This document shows, piece after piece, positions 17,834 to 26,546 of a stretch of 64,000 nt of DNA; the first letter of the stretch is position 1, and every line of letters begins with the position of its first letter. Origin of the DNA: Nocardia anaemiae NBRC 100462 (GTDB lineage Bacteria > Actinomycetota > Actinomycetes > Mycobacteriales > Mycobacteriaceae); assembly GCF_001612725.1 (NCBI RefSeq), contig NZ_BDAZ01000004.1:248001-312000 (forward strand), read 5' to 3'. Made by a program: the position numbers and the translations under genes. A model generated the notes under the pieces. The model searched no databases. It was given only the letters and a program-made list of their open reading frames with translations, and was not told the DNA's origin.

Positions 17834-18606
17834 CAGAACAGCTTTCGGTGCCCGGCTGGCCGGGTGTGGCGACTTCGCTGGTGCTCGTCGCACTGGCCGC
17901 CGCGATCGCCTACCGTCAGCGACTGCATCTGACCCGCGAGCTGCTCATCGCCGCCACCCGCGCGGCGGCCCAGTTGGTCGCGGTCGGCGCTATTCTGCTG
18001 ATCCTGTTCCGGCACACCGGATTACCGGGCGCGCTGGGCTGGGTGGTGCTGATGGTGCTGATCGCCGGGCAGGTGGCGGGGCGACGTGGCAAAGGTGTGC
18101 CGCGAGCGCGCCGGGCCGCGACCATCGGGGTCGGCACCGGATCCGCCATCACGCTCGGCGCACTCATTGTGCTCGGTGTGATCTCCACCCAGGCCCGGGT
18201 GGTCGTCCCGGTCGGCGGCATGATCGTCTCCGCCGCCATGCAGGCCACCGGTATCGCGCTGCGTCGACTGCACGAGGATGCCCGCAACGCGCGTCCCGCC
18301 ATCGAAGCCCGCTTGTGCCTTGGCCTTTCGGCACGTGCGGCCTTCCTGCCGCACCGCCGGTCCGCACTGCGCACCGCGCTGATTCCGACGATCGACGCGA
18401 CGAAGGTCGTCGGGCTGATCAGTCTGCCCGGCGCCATGACCGGCCTGATCCTCGCCGGTGTCGATCCCCTCACCGCCATTCGCTACCAGATCGTGGTCAT
18501 GTACATGTTGCTCGCGGCCACCGCTCTCGCAGCGCTCACCGCGGCACGGGTCGCCGAGTCCTATCTGTTCGACGATGCCCAACGGCTGGTGCCACTTCCC
18601 GAGTGA
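17830..18606 (+). CDS. fetB: ABC transporter permease, FetB/UPF0014 family
   Basis: A 258-residue integral membrane protein with about seven hydrophobic segments. It has the conserved family blocks ATRAAAQLVAVGAILLILF, GGMIVSAAMQATGIALRRL and the cytoplasmic ALIPTIDATKVVGLISLPGA followed by MTGLILAGVDP, which is diagnostic for FetB. Its GTG overlaps the fetA stop. Likely exports iron or another cytoplasmic metal with FetA. No Fur- or IdeR-like box is obvious upstream. Confidence 0.87.
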   Translation: MTEQLSVPGWPGVATSLVLVALAAAIAYRQRLHLTRELLIAATRAAAQLVAVGAILLILFRHTGLPGALGWVVLMVLIAGQVAGRRGKGVPRARRAATIGVGTGSAITLGALIVLGVISTQARVVVPVGGMIVSAAMQATGIALRRLHEDARNARPAIEARLCLGLSARAAFLPHRRSALRTALIPTIDATKVVGLISLPGAMTGLILAGVDPLTAIRYQIVVMYMLLAATALAALTAARVAESYLFDDAQRLVPLPE

Positions 18607-18718
18607 GGTGCGTTTCGATCACACCGGAATCGCCGGAGTCGTTGCGGCGGCACGGAAATCCCCGGAGAACGCATAGGCTTGATCATCGAACGTCGGACCG
18701 GGTGGATGGAGCGAGCGG

Positions 18719-19927
18719 GTGGGCGATGCGGTGGTCGCGGTGCCGGAGTCGGTGCGCACCGAGTTGCGCCGTGGCGTGCGCAGCGTGCTGGTCGACACCG
18801 TGGCGCTGCGGTTGGTGCGCGAGCGTTTCGACGATGAGCAGGCCGGGGCGTTGCGACGGTATCTGGAGGCGTCACAGTCGGCGAATACGTTGCGCGCGTA
18901 TCGAACCGATTGGATCGGGTGGGCCGGATGGTGCGCGGCGGAGGGACGGCAGGCGTTACCCGCGGATCCGCTCGATGTCGCGGTGTATCTGGCTGCGGCG
19001 GCGGATGCGTTGCGTCACAGTGACGACGGTTCGCAGCGGTGGGCGTTCAGCGCGGCCACCCTCGAGCGCAAGGCGGCGGCCATCGCGGCGGTGCACGCCG
19101 CCAACGGATTACCGTCGCCCACACGGTCCGACGTCGTCCGACTCACCTTGCGCGGTATCCGCCGGACTCGTCGCACGCAACCGAAACGTAAACGCCCCGT
19201 ACTGCTGCACACCCTCGAACAATTGCTCGCCGGGTTGCCGGAGCCCGGATGGCCCACCGAACCCGCGCGCCGCCGCGACGCACTGGCATTACTCGTCGGA
19301 TTCGCGGGCGCATTGCGCCGCAGCGAACTCGCCGGATTGCGGATCGCCGACGTGCGAGTCGATCTCGACCACGGCACCGGTGAACCGCTACTGCTCGTGC
19401 AACTTCCGACCACCAAAACCGATCCCACCGGTATCTCTGAACAGCGCGTCGCACTCCCCCGCGGCCAACGCCCACAGACCTGCCCGGTCTGTGCGTTCGC
19501 CGATTGGATCCAGTTGCTCGAGGCGCACCGCGCACACGGCGATGTGCGCGCCTGGCTCGCCGAGGCAGCGTCGCCGTCTCCGGATATCCACCGCTGCCAC
19601 GGCTACCGGGGCACCGTGCTGGCCGAAAACGACACCCTGCCTTTGTTTCCCACCATCACCCGGCACGGCGGCGTCGGCCGCGAGGCCATGTCCGGGCGCG
19701 CGATCGCCGAACTCGTGAAACGCTATGCCGCCCGTGCCGGACTCGATCCCGACCTGTTCTCCGGACACTCACTGCGCGCCGGATTCGCCACCCAGGCCGC
19801 CCTCGGTGGGGCCAGCGACCGTGAAATCATGCGCCAGGGCCGCTGGTCCAACCCACGCACTGTGCACAACTACATTCGCACCGCGAATCCGTTCGAAGAC
19901 AACGCCGTCACCAAACTCGGCCTCTAG
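18719..19927 (+). CDS. tyrosine-type site-specific recombinase / integrase
   Basis: A 402-residue recombinase. The N-terminal SAM-like core-binding domain includes RRYLEASQSANTLRAYRTDW. The catalytic domain has Arg I in ALLVGFAGALRRSELAGLRI, the HSLRAGFATQ block (His and Arg II), the GRWSNPRTV tryptophan position and the nucleophile in TVHNYIR. A CPVC cysteine pair sits between the first and second catalytic blocks (QRPQTCPVCAFADWIQLLE), an unusual insertion that might bind metal. No phage genes or att repeats flank it; it lies tail to tail with an amidase 10 bases away. It may be domesticated. The palindromic site at 4045-4081 is the best candidate target in the window, but the link is speculative. 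Confidence 0.87.
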   Translation: MGDAVVAVPESVRTELRRGVRSVLVDTVALRLVRERFDDEQAGALRRYLEASQSANTLRAYRTDWIGWAGWCAAEGRQALPADPLDVAVYLAAAADALRHSDDGSQRWAFSAATLERKAAAIAAVHAANGLPSPTRSDVVRLTLRGIRRTRRTQPKRKRPVLLHTLEQLLAGLPEPGWPTEPARRRDALALLVGFAGALRRSELAGLRIADVRVDLDHGTGEPLLLVQLPTTKTDPTGISEQRVALPRGQRPQTCPVCAFADWIQLLEAHRAHGDVRAWLAEAASPSPDIHRCHGYRGTVLAENDTLPLFPTITRHGGVGREAMSGRAIAELVKRYAARAGLDPDLFSGHSLRAGFATQAALGGASDREIMRQGRWSNPRTVHNYIRTANPFEDNAVTKLGL

Positions 19928-19936
19928 CGCTGTAGG

Positions 19937-21367
19937 TCAGTCCTGGATGCGCCGCCAGGGGCGTTCGGCTTCCAGGGCGAAGGCGATTTCGAGTAGGGTG
20001 CGTTCGTCGCCGTGGGCGGCGCAGAATTGCATGCCGATCGGGAGGCCTTCGCTCGATGCACCCATGGGCAGCGAGATCGCGGGTGTGCCCGCGACATTGT
20101 TCAACGGGGTGAAGGCGACCCAGGAGATCAGTCGTGCGAAGAGTTCGTCGAAGGGCACGGTCGGGTTCAGGTGGCCTAGTCGCGGGGTGGTGTGGACCAG
20201 GACCGGCGAGAGGATCAGTTCGTGGTCAGCGAACATGCCCGCATAGGCCCGACGCACTTGTGCGAGACGGTAGAGAATGGCCGGTGTGCGCGCCATGGAC
20301 TTGCGATACAGCGCTGCGAGTCCCTGGGTGAACGCATCCAGATCTCCCGACTGGAATCGCGGATCGATCGCGAGTTTGCCACCCGCCCCGATGAGGAACG
20401 CCAACAATCCCCAGTAGGTGGTGAAGTCGTCGACGAAGCGTTGCGAAACTGGCAAGGTGATCGGATCTACCTCATGCCCCATCTTCTCCAGCAGTGTGAC
20501 GGTGTCATCGAGTACGGCCCGGGTCTGCGGGCAGGTTTCGGTGCCGGTGATGGAATCGGCGATCAGCCCGATCCGCAGCCGCCGCCGCGCCGGTCCCTGC
20601 ACCAGACCGACCGGCGGCAACTTCGGATTACGCCAATACCGTTCGGCCGCGGCGAAATACGTCGCGGTATCGCGCACCGAACGGGTGAGCACGCCTTCGG
20701 AAACCAGATTGATCGGCATCGAGCGCGCCTGCGGACCGTCGATATGTCGTCCTCGGCTCGGCTTCAACCCGACCAGACCGCAGCAGGCGGCCGGAATCCG
20801 AATGGAGCCACCACCGTCATTGCCGTGCGCGATCGGCACCACCCCCGCGGCCACCAGTGCGGCCGCGCCACCCGATGACGCACCCGGCGAATAGTCCGTA
20901 TGCCAGGGATTGCGGGTGGGTTCGGCGGCGGCGAATTCGGTACTCGCGTTCAAACCGAACTCCGGTAGTCGACTCTTGCCCAACACCGACATCCCGGTGC
21001 TCAGAAACTGTTTCGCATAAGGCCCGTCCTCGGCGGCGGGCCGCCCGACGAACGCCGCGGTGCCGTGATTGGTCGCCAGACCCCGCACATCGGTGTTGTC
21101 CTTGACATAGGTCGGGACTCCGAACAGCGGCGCATCCGGATCACCCGCCGACAGCGCGGATTCCGCCGGGACTACAACGGCGCGCAATGTCGGATCGACC
21201 CGCGCGGCCCGTGCCCGCGCCGCCTCGGCGACCTCGGCCGCGCCGATCTCCCCTCGACGCACCAGTTTCGCAATCGTCACCGCATCGTGGTCGGCGAGTA
21301 CATCATCACCGAAGGCATGGAATCGCATATCCGGATTCTGCGCGCCGCGATAGCGACCACGCACCAT
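19937..21367 (-). CDS. amidase, amidase-signature family
   Basis: Hydrolyses carboxylic amides through the Ser-cisSer-Lys triad. The Lys lies in FGVPTYVKDNTDVRG, and the Gly/Ser-rich signature GASSGGAAALVAAGVVPIAH is followed by GNDGGGSIRIPAACCGLVGL, which holds the two serines. At 476 aa the length fits stand-alone bacterial amidases. ATG 21367 is chosen; ATG 21448 would add 27 atypical residues, and the ATG at about 21328 (MRFHAFGDD) is also possible. Substrate unknown. Divergent from the porin gene, with start codons about 80 bases apart. Confidence 0.88.
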   Translation of the reverse strand: MVRGRYRGAQNPDMRFHAFGDDVLADHDAVTIAKLVRRGEIGAAEVAEAARARAARVDPTLRAVVVPAESALSAGDPDAPLFGVPTYVKDNTDVRGLATNHGTAAFVGRPAAEDGPYAKQFLSTGMSVLGKSRLPEFGLNASTEFAAAEPTRNPWHTDYSPGASSGGAAALVAAGVVPIAHGNDGGGSIRIPAACCGLVGLKPSRGRHIDGPQARSMPINLVSEGVLTRSVRDTATYFAAAERYWRNPKLPPVGLVQGPARRRLRIGLIADSITGTETCPQTRAVLDDTVTLLEKMGHEVDPITLPVSQRFVDDFTTYWGLLAFLIGAGGKLAIDPRFQSGDLDAFTQGLAALYRKSMARTPAILYRLAQVRRAYAGMFADHELILSPVLVHTTPRLGHLNPTVPFDELFARLISWVAFTPLNNVAGTPAISLPMGASSEGLPIGMQFCAAHGDERTLLEIAFALEAERPWRRIQD

Positions 21368-21449
21368 TTTGGACAACCGACCTGTCGACAGGTGTTCCGC
21401 ATGGCGTCGGATATCGTTCGACTGCAACGTGAGCGAGGAGATCGACACT

Positions 21450-22088
21450 ATGAATAGCTCGACCGCCGTCCCGCTATGCCTACTGGCCGCGGGGGTGCTG
21501 AGTTTCGTTCCAGCACAATCGGCTTCGGCGGACGCACTGCCGGATCAGTTCCGCACGGTCAGCACCGAGGACGGCTGGGAACTGACGGTCACGAAATCCG
21601 CCGAAAACCTCGATCGAGTTCCCAACCTCGCCGAAACCGCCTTCACCCGAGAGGGCTTCGTCAGCGTCCGCGCGGCGGCCGATATCACCGGTGCGGGCAG
21701 TGTATCGGTCAACTCGGGCACGCTCACGCTGGGATACCAAATCGGTTGCCAGATCGATGTTTCCAACGGCATCTCACTCGGGCTCGCCGCGTCGGTCGGC
21801 CCGAACGTCAATGTGATGGTCGCGCCGACCCCCGGGTTGAGCGTCGGTGTCGGGGCAGCGGCACTGCCCAGCGTGTCGGCCACCTTCAAACCGGGAACGA
21901 TCACCACCATCCCGTTCGGCACCAAAGCCCTTGCCGGACCGCATGGTTCGATCACCACCGATCAGGTGCAGATCAAAATCGATGCCTGTATGGGGCCGGT
22001 CAGCCTGCGCTCATATGTGATCGCGACCATTTCCACCGATACCGCCGATAATTCGGTGGCGGTGTACGGCGATCCGATCTGGTTGTGA
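21450..22088 (+). CDS. MspA-family outer membrane porin
   Basis: Forms water-filled pores in the mycolic-acid outer membrane. The 212-residue protein has a Sec signal peptide (MNSSTAVPLCLLAAGVLSFV, ending near PAQSASA). Mature motifs match MspA: EDGWELTVTKSAENLDRVPN, a Leu/Thr-rich LTLGYQIGCQIDVSNGISLG segment, and the terminal CMGPVSLRSYVIATISTDTA followed by VAVYGDP. The ATG at 21450 follows GAGGAG. A small proline-rich secreted protein begins inside its stop codon. The gene is strong evidence that the host is a mycolata actinomycete. Confidence 0.92.
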   Translation: MNSSTAVPLCLLAAGVLSFVPAQSASADALPDQFRTVSTEDGWELTVTKSAENLDRVPNLAETAFTREGFVSVRAAADITGAGSVSVNSGTLTLGYQIGCQIDVSNGISLGLAASVGPNVNVMVAPTPGLSVGVGAAALPSVSATFKPGTITTIPFGTKALAGPHGSITTDQVQIKIDACMGPVSLRSYVIATISTDTADNSVAVYGDPIWL

Positions 22089-22402
22089 TCGCCGTGTCCG
22101 TCACATATCGCCGAGCCGCCCTGATCGCGGGCGCAGTCCTGGCGATCGCCACCAGCGCGCTGTCGAGCGTCACGCACGCGGCACCGATCGTGCCCGCCAC
22201 CTGCGACCAATCCGATGCCCCCGACTGCCCCGAGCCGACCACCGACAAGACTCCGGGCATGGTTCCCGCACCGGGCGCCCCGCCGCTGCTCACACCGGCC
22301 GCACCGCCGCCACCGGCAAAGCCGAGCGCACCCGCCGCCGCACTGACCCCACCAGCGCCGGTCCCGCATCCGGGCACGCCGATCGTGCCCGCGGCACAGT
22401 GA
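22085..22402 (+). CDS. small proline/alanine-rich secreted protein coupled to the porin gene
   Basis: A 105-residue protein whose GTG overlaps the porin stop by four bases. An N-terminal signal peptide (RRAALIAGAVLAIATSALSS, ending VTHAA) is followed by a mature part with two cysteines (CDQSDAPDC) and then a proline-rich tail with little else. It has no enzyme motif. Translational coupling to an MspA-type porin suggests an accessory role in the cell envelope, for example as a periplasmic spacer, but this is inference only. Confidence 0.7.
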   Translation: MIAVSVTYRRAALIAGAVLAIATSALSSVTHAAPIVPATCDQSDAPDCPEPTTDKTPGMVPAPGAPPLLTPAAPPPPAKPSAPAAALTPPAPVPHPGTPIVPAAQ

Positions 22403-22404
22403 AT

Positions 22405-22881
22405 TCAGCTGCGGCGTAACTCGAAAATGCGGAAGGTCCGCCCACCGGACAGCTCGCACTCCATTTCGTAGCCCGGCCAGAACTCGACCGCCAGATCCCA
22501 GGCGCGTTTGCGGTCCATACCGGTGACCTCACTGACGCTCACCTCGAACCGCTCACCCTTGCGCCGGACAATGGCGGTGTCGGCCGCGCGCAGGTTCGCC
22601 GACCACACCGGATGCTTGGGGCTGCCCCAGTTGGAGCCCACCAGCAGCAAGTCGTCACCGCGCGGCACATACAACAGCGAGGTGGTGCGCGGGATCCCGG
22701 TTTTGCGGCCCGGGACGGTGAGCTCGATCGACGGCAAACCCGCCAGATCGAGCACACCGCGCCGCCCCCGACTGACTCGCCGCACAAACCGTTCCAGCCG
22801 CAGCACCATCGGCGCCGTGCGCATGACCCAGCGTTTCTGCGCGATCCGGCGAGCTAGCGCGGGCAACGGATTCGACACCAT
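22405..22881 (-). CDS. Ddn-like deazaflavin (F420)-dependent nitroreductase-family protein
   Basis: A 158-residue split-barrel oxidoreductase of the F420-dependent Ddn/nitroreductase family. Key blocks are the conserved LTVPGRKTGIPRTTSLLYVP, followed by GDDLLLVGSNWGSPKHPVW and NLRAADTAIVRRKGERFEV, and a late AWDLAVEFWPGYEMECELSG. ATG 22881 follows CAGGA and starts at the usual family N-terminus. F420 use is predicted from family; quinone or nitro substrates are possible. It lies 76 bases downstream of the molybdoenzyme gene on the same strand. Confidence 0.85.
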   Translation of the reverse strand: MVSNPLPALARRIAQKRWVMRTAPMVLRLERFVRRVSRGRRGVLDLAGLPSIELTVPGRKTGIPRTTSLLYVPRGDDLLLVGSNWGSPKHPVWSANLRAADTAIVRRKGERFEVSVSEVTGMDRKRAWDLAVEFWPGYEMECELSGGRTFRIFELRRS

Positions 22882-22957
22882 AATCCGAAATCCTGACAGA
22901 AATCCGACCCCGGACCACAGCCGGGACCGTCCGTTGAGACCAGCCTCACCCGCGCCA

Positions 22958-25243
22958 TCACGAAACGCCCTCGACTGTCGCCGGTGGCCGAACAACGGCC
23001 ACATCCGGTAGCACACCCTCATACGGCTCGATCTCGACCAGCGCCAATTGTCCCGCGCAGCTCTGACTCAACGTCGAGGCGGGACGATCCGCGGTGAGCA
23101 CATTCGGGTTGCCGTGCCGACAGAAGCTGGGATCGGCCGGATCCGGGTCGTACCGGGCACCCGTGGACAACTGCGCGACCTGCGGCCGGACCGCGTCGTC
23201 GACGACCAGCCCCGCCAGACAGCTGCCCCGATCGTTGAAGATCCGCACGATATCGCCGTCTCGCAGACCGCGCGCCGCGGCATCGTCGGGATGTAACCGC
23301 ACCGGTTCTCGCCCACCGATTTTCACCGACCGACTGTGTGCGCCGACATCGAGCTGGCTGTGCAGTTTGGCGCGCGGCTGATTCGCGATGAGCTGCAGCG
23401 GGAACCGCGTCGCGGCACCCAGCCATTCCTCCGGCGCCAACCACACCGGGTGACCCGGGGTATCGGCATATCCGAACCCATCGATCGTTTCGGAGAAGAT
23501 CTCGATCTTGCCACTGGGTGTGGTGAGCGGGAAACGGTCCGGATCCGCGCGGAAATCGGCCAACAGCACTTGATCGGGATCGGGCACCGCAACCGTGAAC
23601 GACTCGCTGTCCCAGAACTCGTCGAACTCCGGCACCGTCGGATCGTCGAGCCCGCCGCGCCATTGCTCGTACAGGTGCCGCAACCATTCCTCGACGGTGC
23701 GCTCTTCGGTGAATTCCTTACCGACACCGAGGCATTCGGCCAAGTCCGCGAAGATCGCGTAGTCGTCACGGGACGCACCGTGCGGCCGGGTCAGCGCCTT
23801 CATCGGGAAGAATTCGCGATCGTTCTGCCCGCAACCGAAGTCGTCGCGTTCGATGCTCATGGTCGCCGGGAGGACGATATCGGCGTGACGCGCGGTCGCG
23901 GTCCAGAACGCATCGTGCACGATCACCGTCTGCGGCCGCGTGAACGCCGCGTGCAGCCGGGCCAGATCCTGGTGGTGGTGAAAGGGATTCCCACCGCACC
24001 AATACACCAACTCGATCTTCGGATACACCAACCGCGCACCGTTGAAATCGAAGGGCTGCCCCGGATTCAGCAGCATATCGGCGATCCTGGCGACCGGAAT
24101 GAACGCCGAAACACCATTGCCGCCCTGCGGGAACCTCGGCACCGACTGCCCGCGCGCCGGATCACCGACGTGCGCGCACGAACCGTAGCTGTGGCCGAAT
24201 CCCCCACCCGGCAGCCCTATCTGGCCGAGCATCGCCGCAAGCACCACCCCCAGCCACAACGGCTGCACACCATGCTCGGCACGCTGCAACGACCAGCTCA
24301 CATTGAGCATCGTGCGCGCGGCGGCCATCTCCCGTGCCAACCACCGGATTCGCTGGGCCGACACACCGGTGATGGCTTGCGCCCACGCGGGATCCTTGAC
24401 AATGCCATCGGTTTCGCCCCGCACGTAGCCGATGAACCGCTCGTACCCGACCGTGTACCGATCCAGAAATTCCTTGTCCGCCAACCCATCCGCATCCAAC
24501 ACCTGGGCCAGCGCCAGCATCAGCGCCGTATCGCTACCGGGCCGCGGCGCGATCCATTCGGCCGCGGCCTCCGCCGGAATGTCATCGCGCAGTGGGCTGA
24601 TCGATACGAATCGGCACCCGCGCGCCCGCGCGGCCGCTATCCAGCTCCTGGTGTTGTGCCGCGACACGCCACCGGGCGACACCGCCGAGTTCTTCGGCGA
24701 CAGCCCACCGAAGGCCACCACCAACTGTGTGTGGTCGACGAGTACGCTCTTCGCGGTCGCGTGACCCTCGAACAGTCCCATCGAGCCGATCACATGTGGC
24801 AACAGCACCTGCGAGGTTCCCAGACTGTAGCTGTGCACACTTCGGACATAACCGCCGAGACAGTTCAGAAACCGGTGCACCTGACTCTGCGCATGATGAA
24901 ACCGCCCCGCACTCGACCAACCGTAGGACCCGCCGTACACCGCTTCCGCGCCGTAATCGCCGTACACCCGACGCAACTCACCGGATACCAACTCCACCGC
25001 GGTTTCCCAGGACACCGGCACAAACGGCTCATCGCCGCGCCCGGCCGCACCCGGCCCGCTCTTCAACCACCCCTGTCGCACATACGGCTGATCGATGCGC
25101 GTCGGATGATGTTGTGCCGAGGCCACATTCTCGATCAGAGCCGTCGGTTCCGGATCCCCGCGCCACGGACGCACCGCAGTCAACCGCTGCCCATCGCTCT
25201 CGGCTTCGAACACTCCCCAGTGCGTCAGATGCGCGGCCATCAC
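22958..25243 (-). CDS. molybdopterin oxidoreductase, BisC/biotin-sulfoxide-reductase family
   Basis: A 761-residue bis-MGD enzyme of the DMSO reductase family. The sequence starts THWGVFEAESDGQRLTAVRP, with no iron-sulfur cysteine motif. It contains the molybdenum-ligand region GGSYGWSSAGRFHHAQ with the expected Ser, a mid-region LVYWCGGNPFHHHQDL, and the C-terminal domain PLQLIANQPRAKLHSQLDVG followed by VRLHPDDAAARGLRDGDIV. No Tat signal is present, so it should act in the cytoplasm on biotin or methionine sulfoxide or a similar S- or N-oxide. Start is one of two adjacent ATGs. The electron donor is not encoded nearby. Confidence 0.88.
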   Translation of the reverse strand: MMAAHLTHWGVFEAESDGQRLTAVRPWRGDPEPTALIENVASAQHHPTRIDQPYVRQGWLKSGPGAAGRGDEPFVPVSWETAVELVSGELRRVYGDYGAEAVYGGSYGWSSAGRFHHAQSQVHRFLNCLGGYVRSVHSYSLGTSQVLLPHVIGSMGLFEGHATAKSVLVDHTQLVVAFGGLSPKNSAVSPGGVSRHNTRSWIAAARARGCRFVSISPLRDDIPAEAAAEWIAPRPGSDTALMLALAQVLDADGLADKEFLDRYTVGYERFIGYVRGETDGIVKDPAWAQAITGVSAQRIRWLAREMAAARTMLNVSWSLQRAEHGVQPLWLGVVLAAMLGQIGLPGGGFGHSYGSCAHVGDPARGQSVPRFPQGGNGVSAFIPVARIADMLLNPGQPFDFNGARLVYPKIELVYWCGGNPFHHHQDLARLHAAFTRPQTVIVHDAFWTATARHADIVLPATMSIERDDFGCGQNDREFFPMKALTRPHGASRDDYAIFADLAECLGVGKEFTEERTVEEWLRHLYEQWRGGLDDPTVPEFDEFWDSESFTVAVPDPDQVLLADFRADPDRFPLTTPSGKIEIFSETIDGFGYADTPGHPVWLAPEEWLGAATRFPLQLIANQPRAKLHSQLDVGAHSRSVKIGGREPVRLHPDDAAARGLRDGDIVRIFNDRGSCLAGLVVDDAVRPQVAQLSTGARYDPDPADPSFCRHGNPNVLTADRPASTLSQSCAGQLALVEIEPYEGVLPDVAVVRPPATVEGVS

Positions 25244-25323
25244 CCCACGGTAGCCCCGCCCACCGACAGGTTCACTTTGTTATGACGCCGCGCTGGTCCG
25301 CGGCTTATGCCCGCCCGGCGATC

Positions 25324-25494
25324 TCAGACACAGATGCTGAAGCTGAAGAAGGGACCCAGCGGGACGTTGAAGCAGAATGCGACCGAACCGAACGCGGGTG
25401 TAACCGGCTCCGCCGAGGCCGCAGGAGCGGCGAGAGCGCCAACAGATACGGTGATGGCGATCGCGGCGATCGCCGTGGCAATTCTGGTGGTCAT
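25324..25494 (-). CDS. small secreted two-cysteine peptide precursor (56 aa)
   Basis: An ATG at 25494 with a good AGGAAAC ribosome site 8 bases upstream opens a 56-codon frame ending at TGA 25324-25326. The precursor begins MTTRIATAIAAIAITVSVGA, a classic basic-then-hydrophobic Sec signal, and ends its leader at PAASA. The predicted mature peptide is about 28 residues, starting EPVTPAFGSVAFCFNVPLGP and ending FFSFSICV. It is aromatic and has two cysteines 13 residues apart, so a single disulphide is possible. It is a separate unit from the rhodanese gene, which ends at a hairpin upstream. No function is known to me; envelope peptide, signal or toxin are all open. Confidence 0.72.
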   Translation of the reverse strand: MTTRIATAIAAIAITVSVGALAAPAASAEPVTPAFGSVAFCFNVPLGPFFSFSICV

Positions 25495-25615
25495 TACAAC
25501 GTTTCCTGACTGATCGACGATGATGATGCCCCCGACCAGAAATCGTTACTTCTCCGATCATCCGCTGATCCCCTAGCAGGCACAAGACCACGCATCGAGG
25601 ACGCGTCGGCACGGA

Positions 25616-25644
25616 ATGTGCGGTCGGACTGCCCGACCGCACAT
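25616..25644 (-). terminator. hairpin terminator after the rhodanese gene
   Basis: Perfect 12-base arms ATGTGCGGTCGG and CCGACCGCACAT with the 5-base loop ACTGC lie just after the rhodanese stop. There is no T-run, as is common in actinomycetes. Confidence 0.65.
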
Positions 25645-25654
25645 CAGATCCGAC

Positions 25655-25984
25655 TCAGGATTCGGATTCGATCGGCAGGCCCGCCTCGGTCCAATCCTGG
25701 ATGCCCGCGCGGTAGGCGCGGACATTCGTATAGCCGAGGGCGCGCAGTTTGACGGCGACGACCTCACTGTTGCGGCAGGCGTTGTTGGAGCAGTAGGTCA
25801 CGATGGGTGCGTGCGGGTCCGGGAGCAACTGCGCGGCTCGGGATTCTACATCGGCCTCGACGAGCGTGAGCGCGCCGGGCAGATGCGCTTTCTCGTAGTA
25901 ACCCACACCGAGGGTGTCCAGGACCGTCACCGTACCGGCCTCGATTGCTTCGGCCAGTTCGTCACGGGCGATGACTGTGGTCAT
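25655..25984 (-). CDS. single-domain rhodanese-like sulfurtransferase
   Basis: A 109-residue rhodanese domain. It contains the early VTVLDTLGVGYYEKAHLPGA, the structural equivalent of the usual VDVR...YxxGHIPGA, and the catalytic loop VTYCSNNACRNS with the persulphide-forming Cys, then the terminal VRAYRAGIQDWTEAGLPIE. It is divergent from a MarR gene across an 88-base region containing GC-rich palindromes, so MarR control is likely. Probably cytoplasmic sulphane-sulphur transfer or detoxification. Confidence 0.88.
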   Translation of the reverse strand: MTTVIARDELAEAIEAGTVTVLDTLGVGYYEKAHLPGALTLVEADVESRAAQLLPDPHAPIVTYCSNNACRNSEVVAVKLRALGYTNVRAYRAGIQDWTEAGLPIESES

Positions 25985-26017
25985 GAGATGTCCTTCCTAA
26001 CGTCACACATTTTATGT

Positions 26018-26054
26018 GCGTGCGCACGCTATTATATATGTGCGGGTGCACGCA
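26018..26054. promoter_or_regulatory. two GTGCG-type palindromes between rhodanese and MarR genes
   Basis: A perfect 12-base palindrome GCGTGCGCACGC (26018-26029) and a related TGTGCGGGTGCACGCA (26039-26054) flank an AT-rich TATTATATA stretch that may hold -10 elements. Likely MarR operators for both divergent genes. Confidence 0.6.
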
Positions 26055-26072
26055 AGTGGTTAGAATCGGCGC

Positions 26073-26546
26073 GTGACGGAATCGGAGAAGCATCGCGCGG
26101 CGGCCAGCAGCGCATGGTCGGCACTGCTGCGGGTGCACGCGAACCTCGTCCCCCGCTTGGATGCTGAACTGCGCCGAGACTTCGGACTCCCGCTCGCGTG
26201 GTACGACGTGCTACTCGAACTCGACGGCGTCGAACCGATGCGCATGACCGATCTGGGCGAGCGTGTCGTACTCAGCCGCACCCGGGTCAGCAGGCTCGTC
26301 ACCGAGATGGCGGCCGCAGGCCTGGTCGCGCGCGAATCCAACCCCGACGACGGCAGATCCGCATTCGTCGCCATTACCGATGCCGGTCGCGAGCGGCTGC
26401 ACGCGGCCGCGCCCGGCTACCTCGCGGGTATCGAGCGATACTTCGCCGACAAGCTCGACCCGAACGAATTGCACACCCTCGCCGCGACTCTCGCCAAGAT
26501 CCTCGGCCCGACCGATCTCACCATCACACCCCGGCGCGGTTCGTAG
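26073..26546 (+). CDS. MarR-family transcriptional regulator
   Basis: A 157-residue MarR protein. The winged helix reads YDVLLELDGVEPMRMTDLGE, RVVLSRTRVSRLVTEMAAAG and the wing LVARESNPDDGRSAFVAITD, followed by the dimerisation helices to the C-terminus. GTG start. It is divergent from a rhodanese gene and probably represses it and itself by binding the palindromes between them. The ligand may be an oxidant or sulphur species given the target, but no regulatory cysteine is present, so that remains a guess. Confidence 0.88.
   Translation: MTESEKHRAAASSAWSALLRVHANLVPRLDAELRRDFGLPLAWYDVLLELDGVEPMRMTDLGERVVLSRTRVSRLVTEMAAAGLVARESNPDDGRSAFVAITDAGRERLHAAAPGYLAGIERYFADKLDPNELHTLAATLAKILGPTDLTITPRRGS

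Noticed and set aside
17379..19718. 779-codon plus-strand frame across fetA, fetB and the recombinase
   Set aside because: Arg/Ser/Pro-rich out-of-frame reading of three well-supported genes.
23336..25285. 649-codon frame antisense to the molybdoenzyme
   Set aside because: No recognisable domain; mirrors codon bias of the real gene on the other strand.
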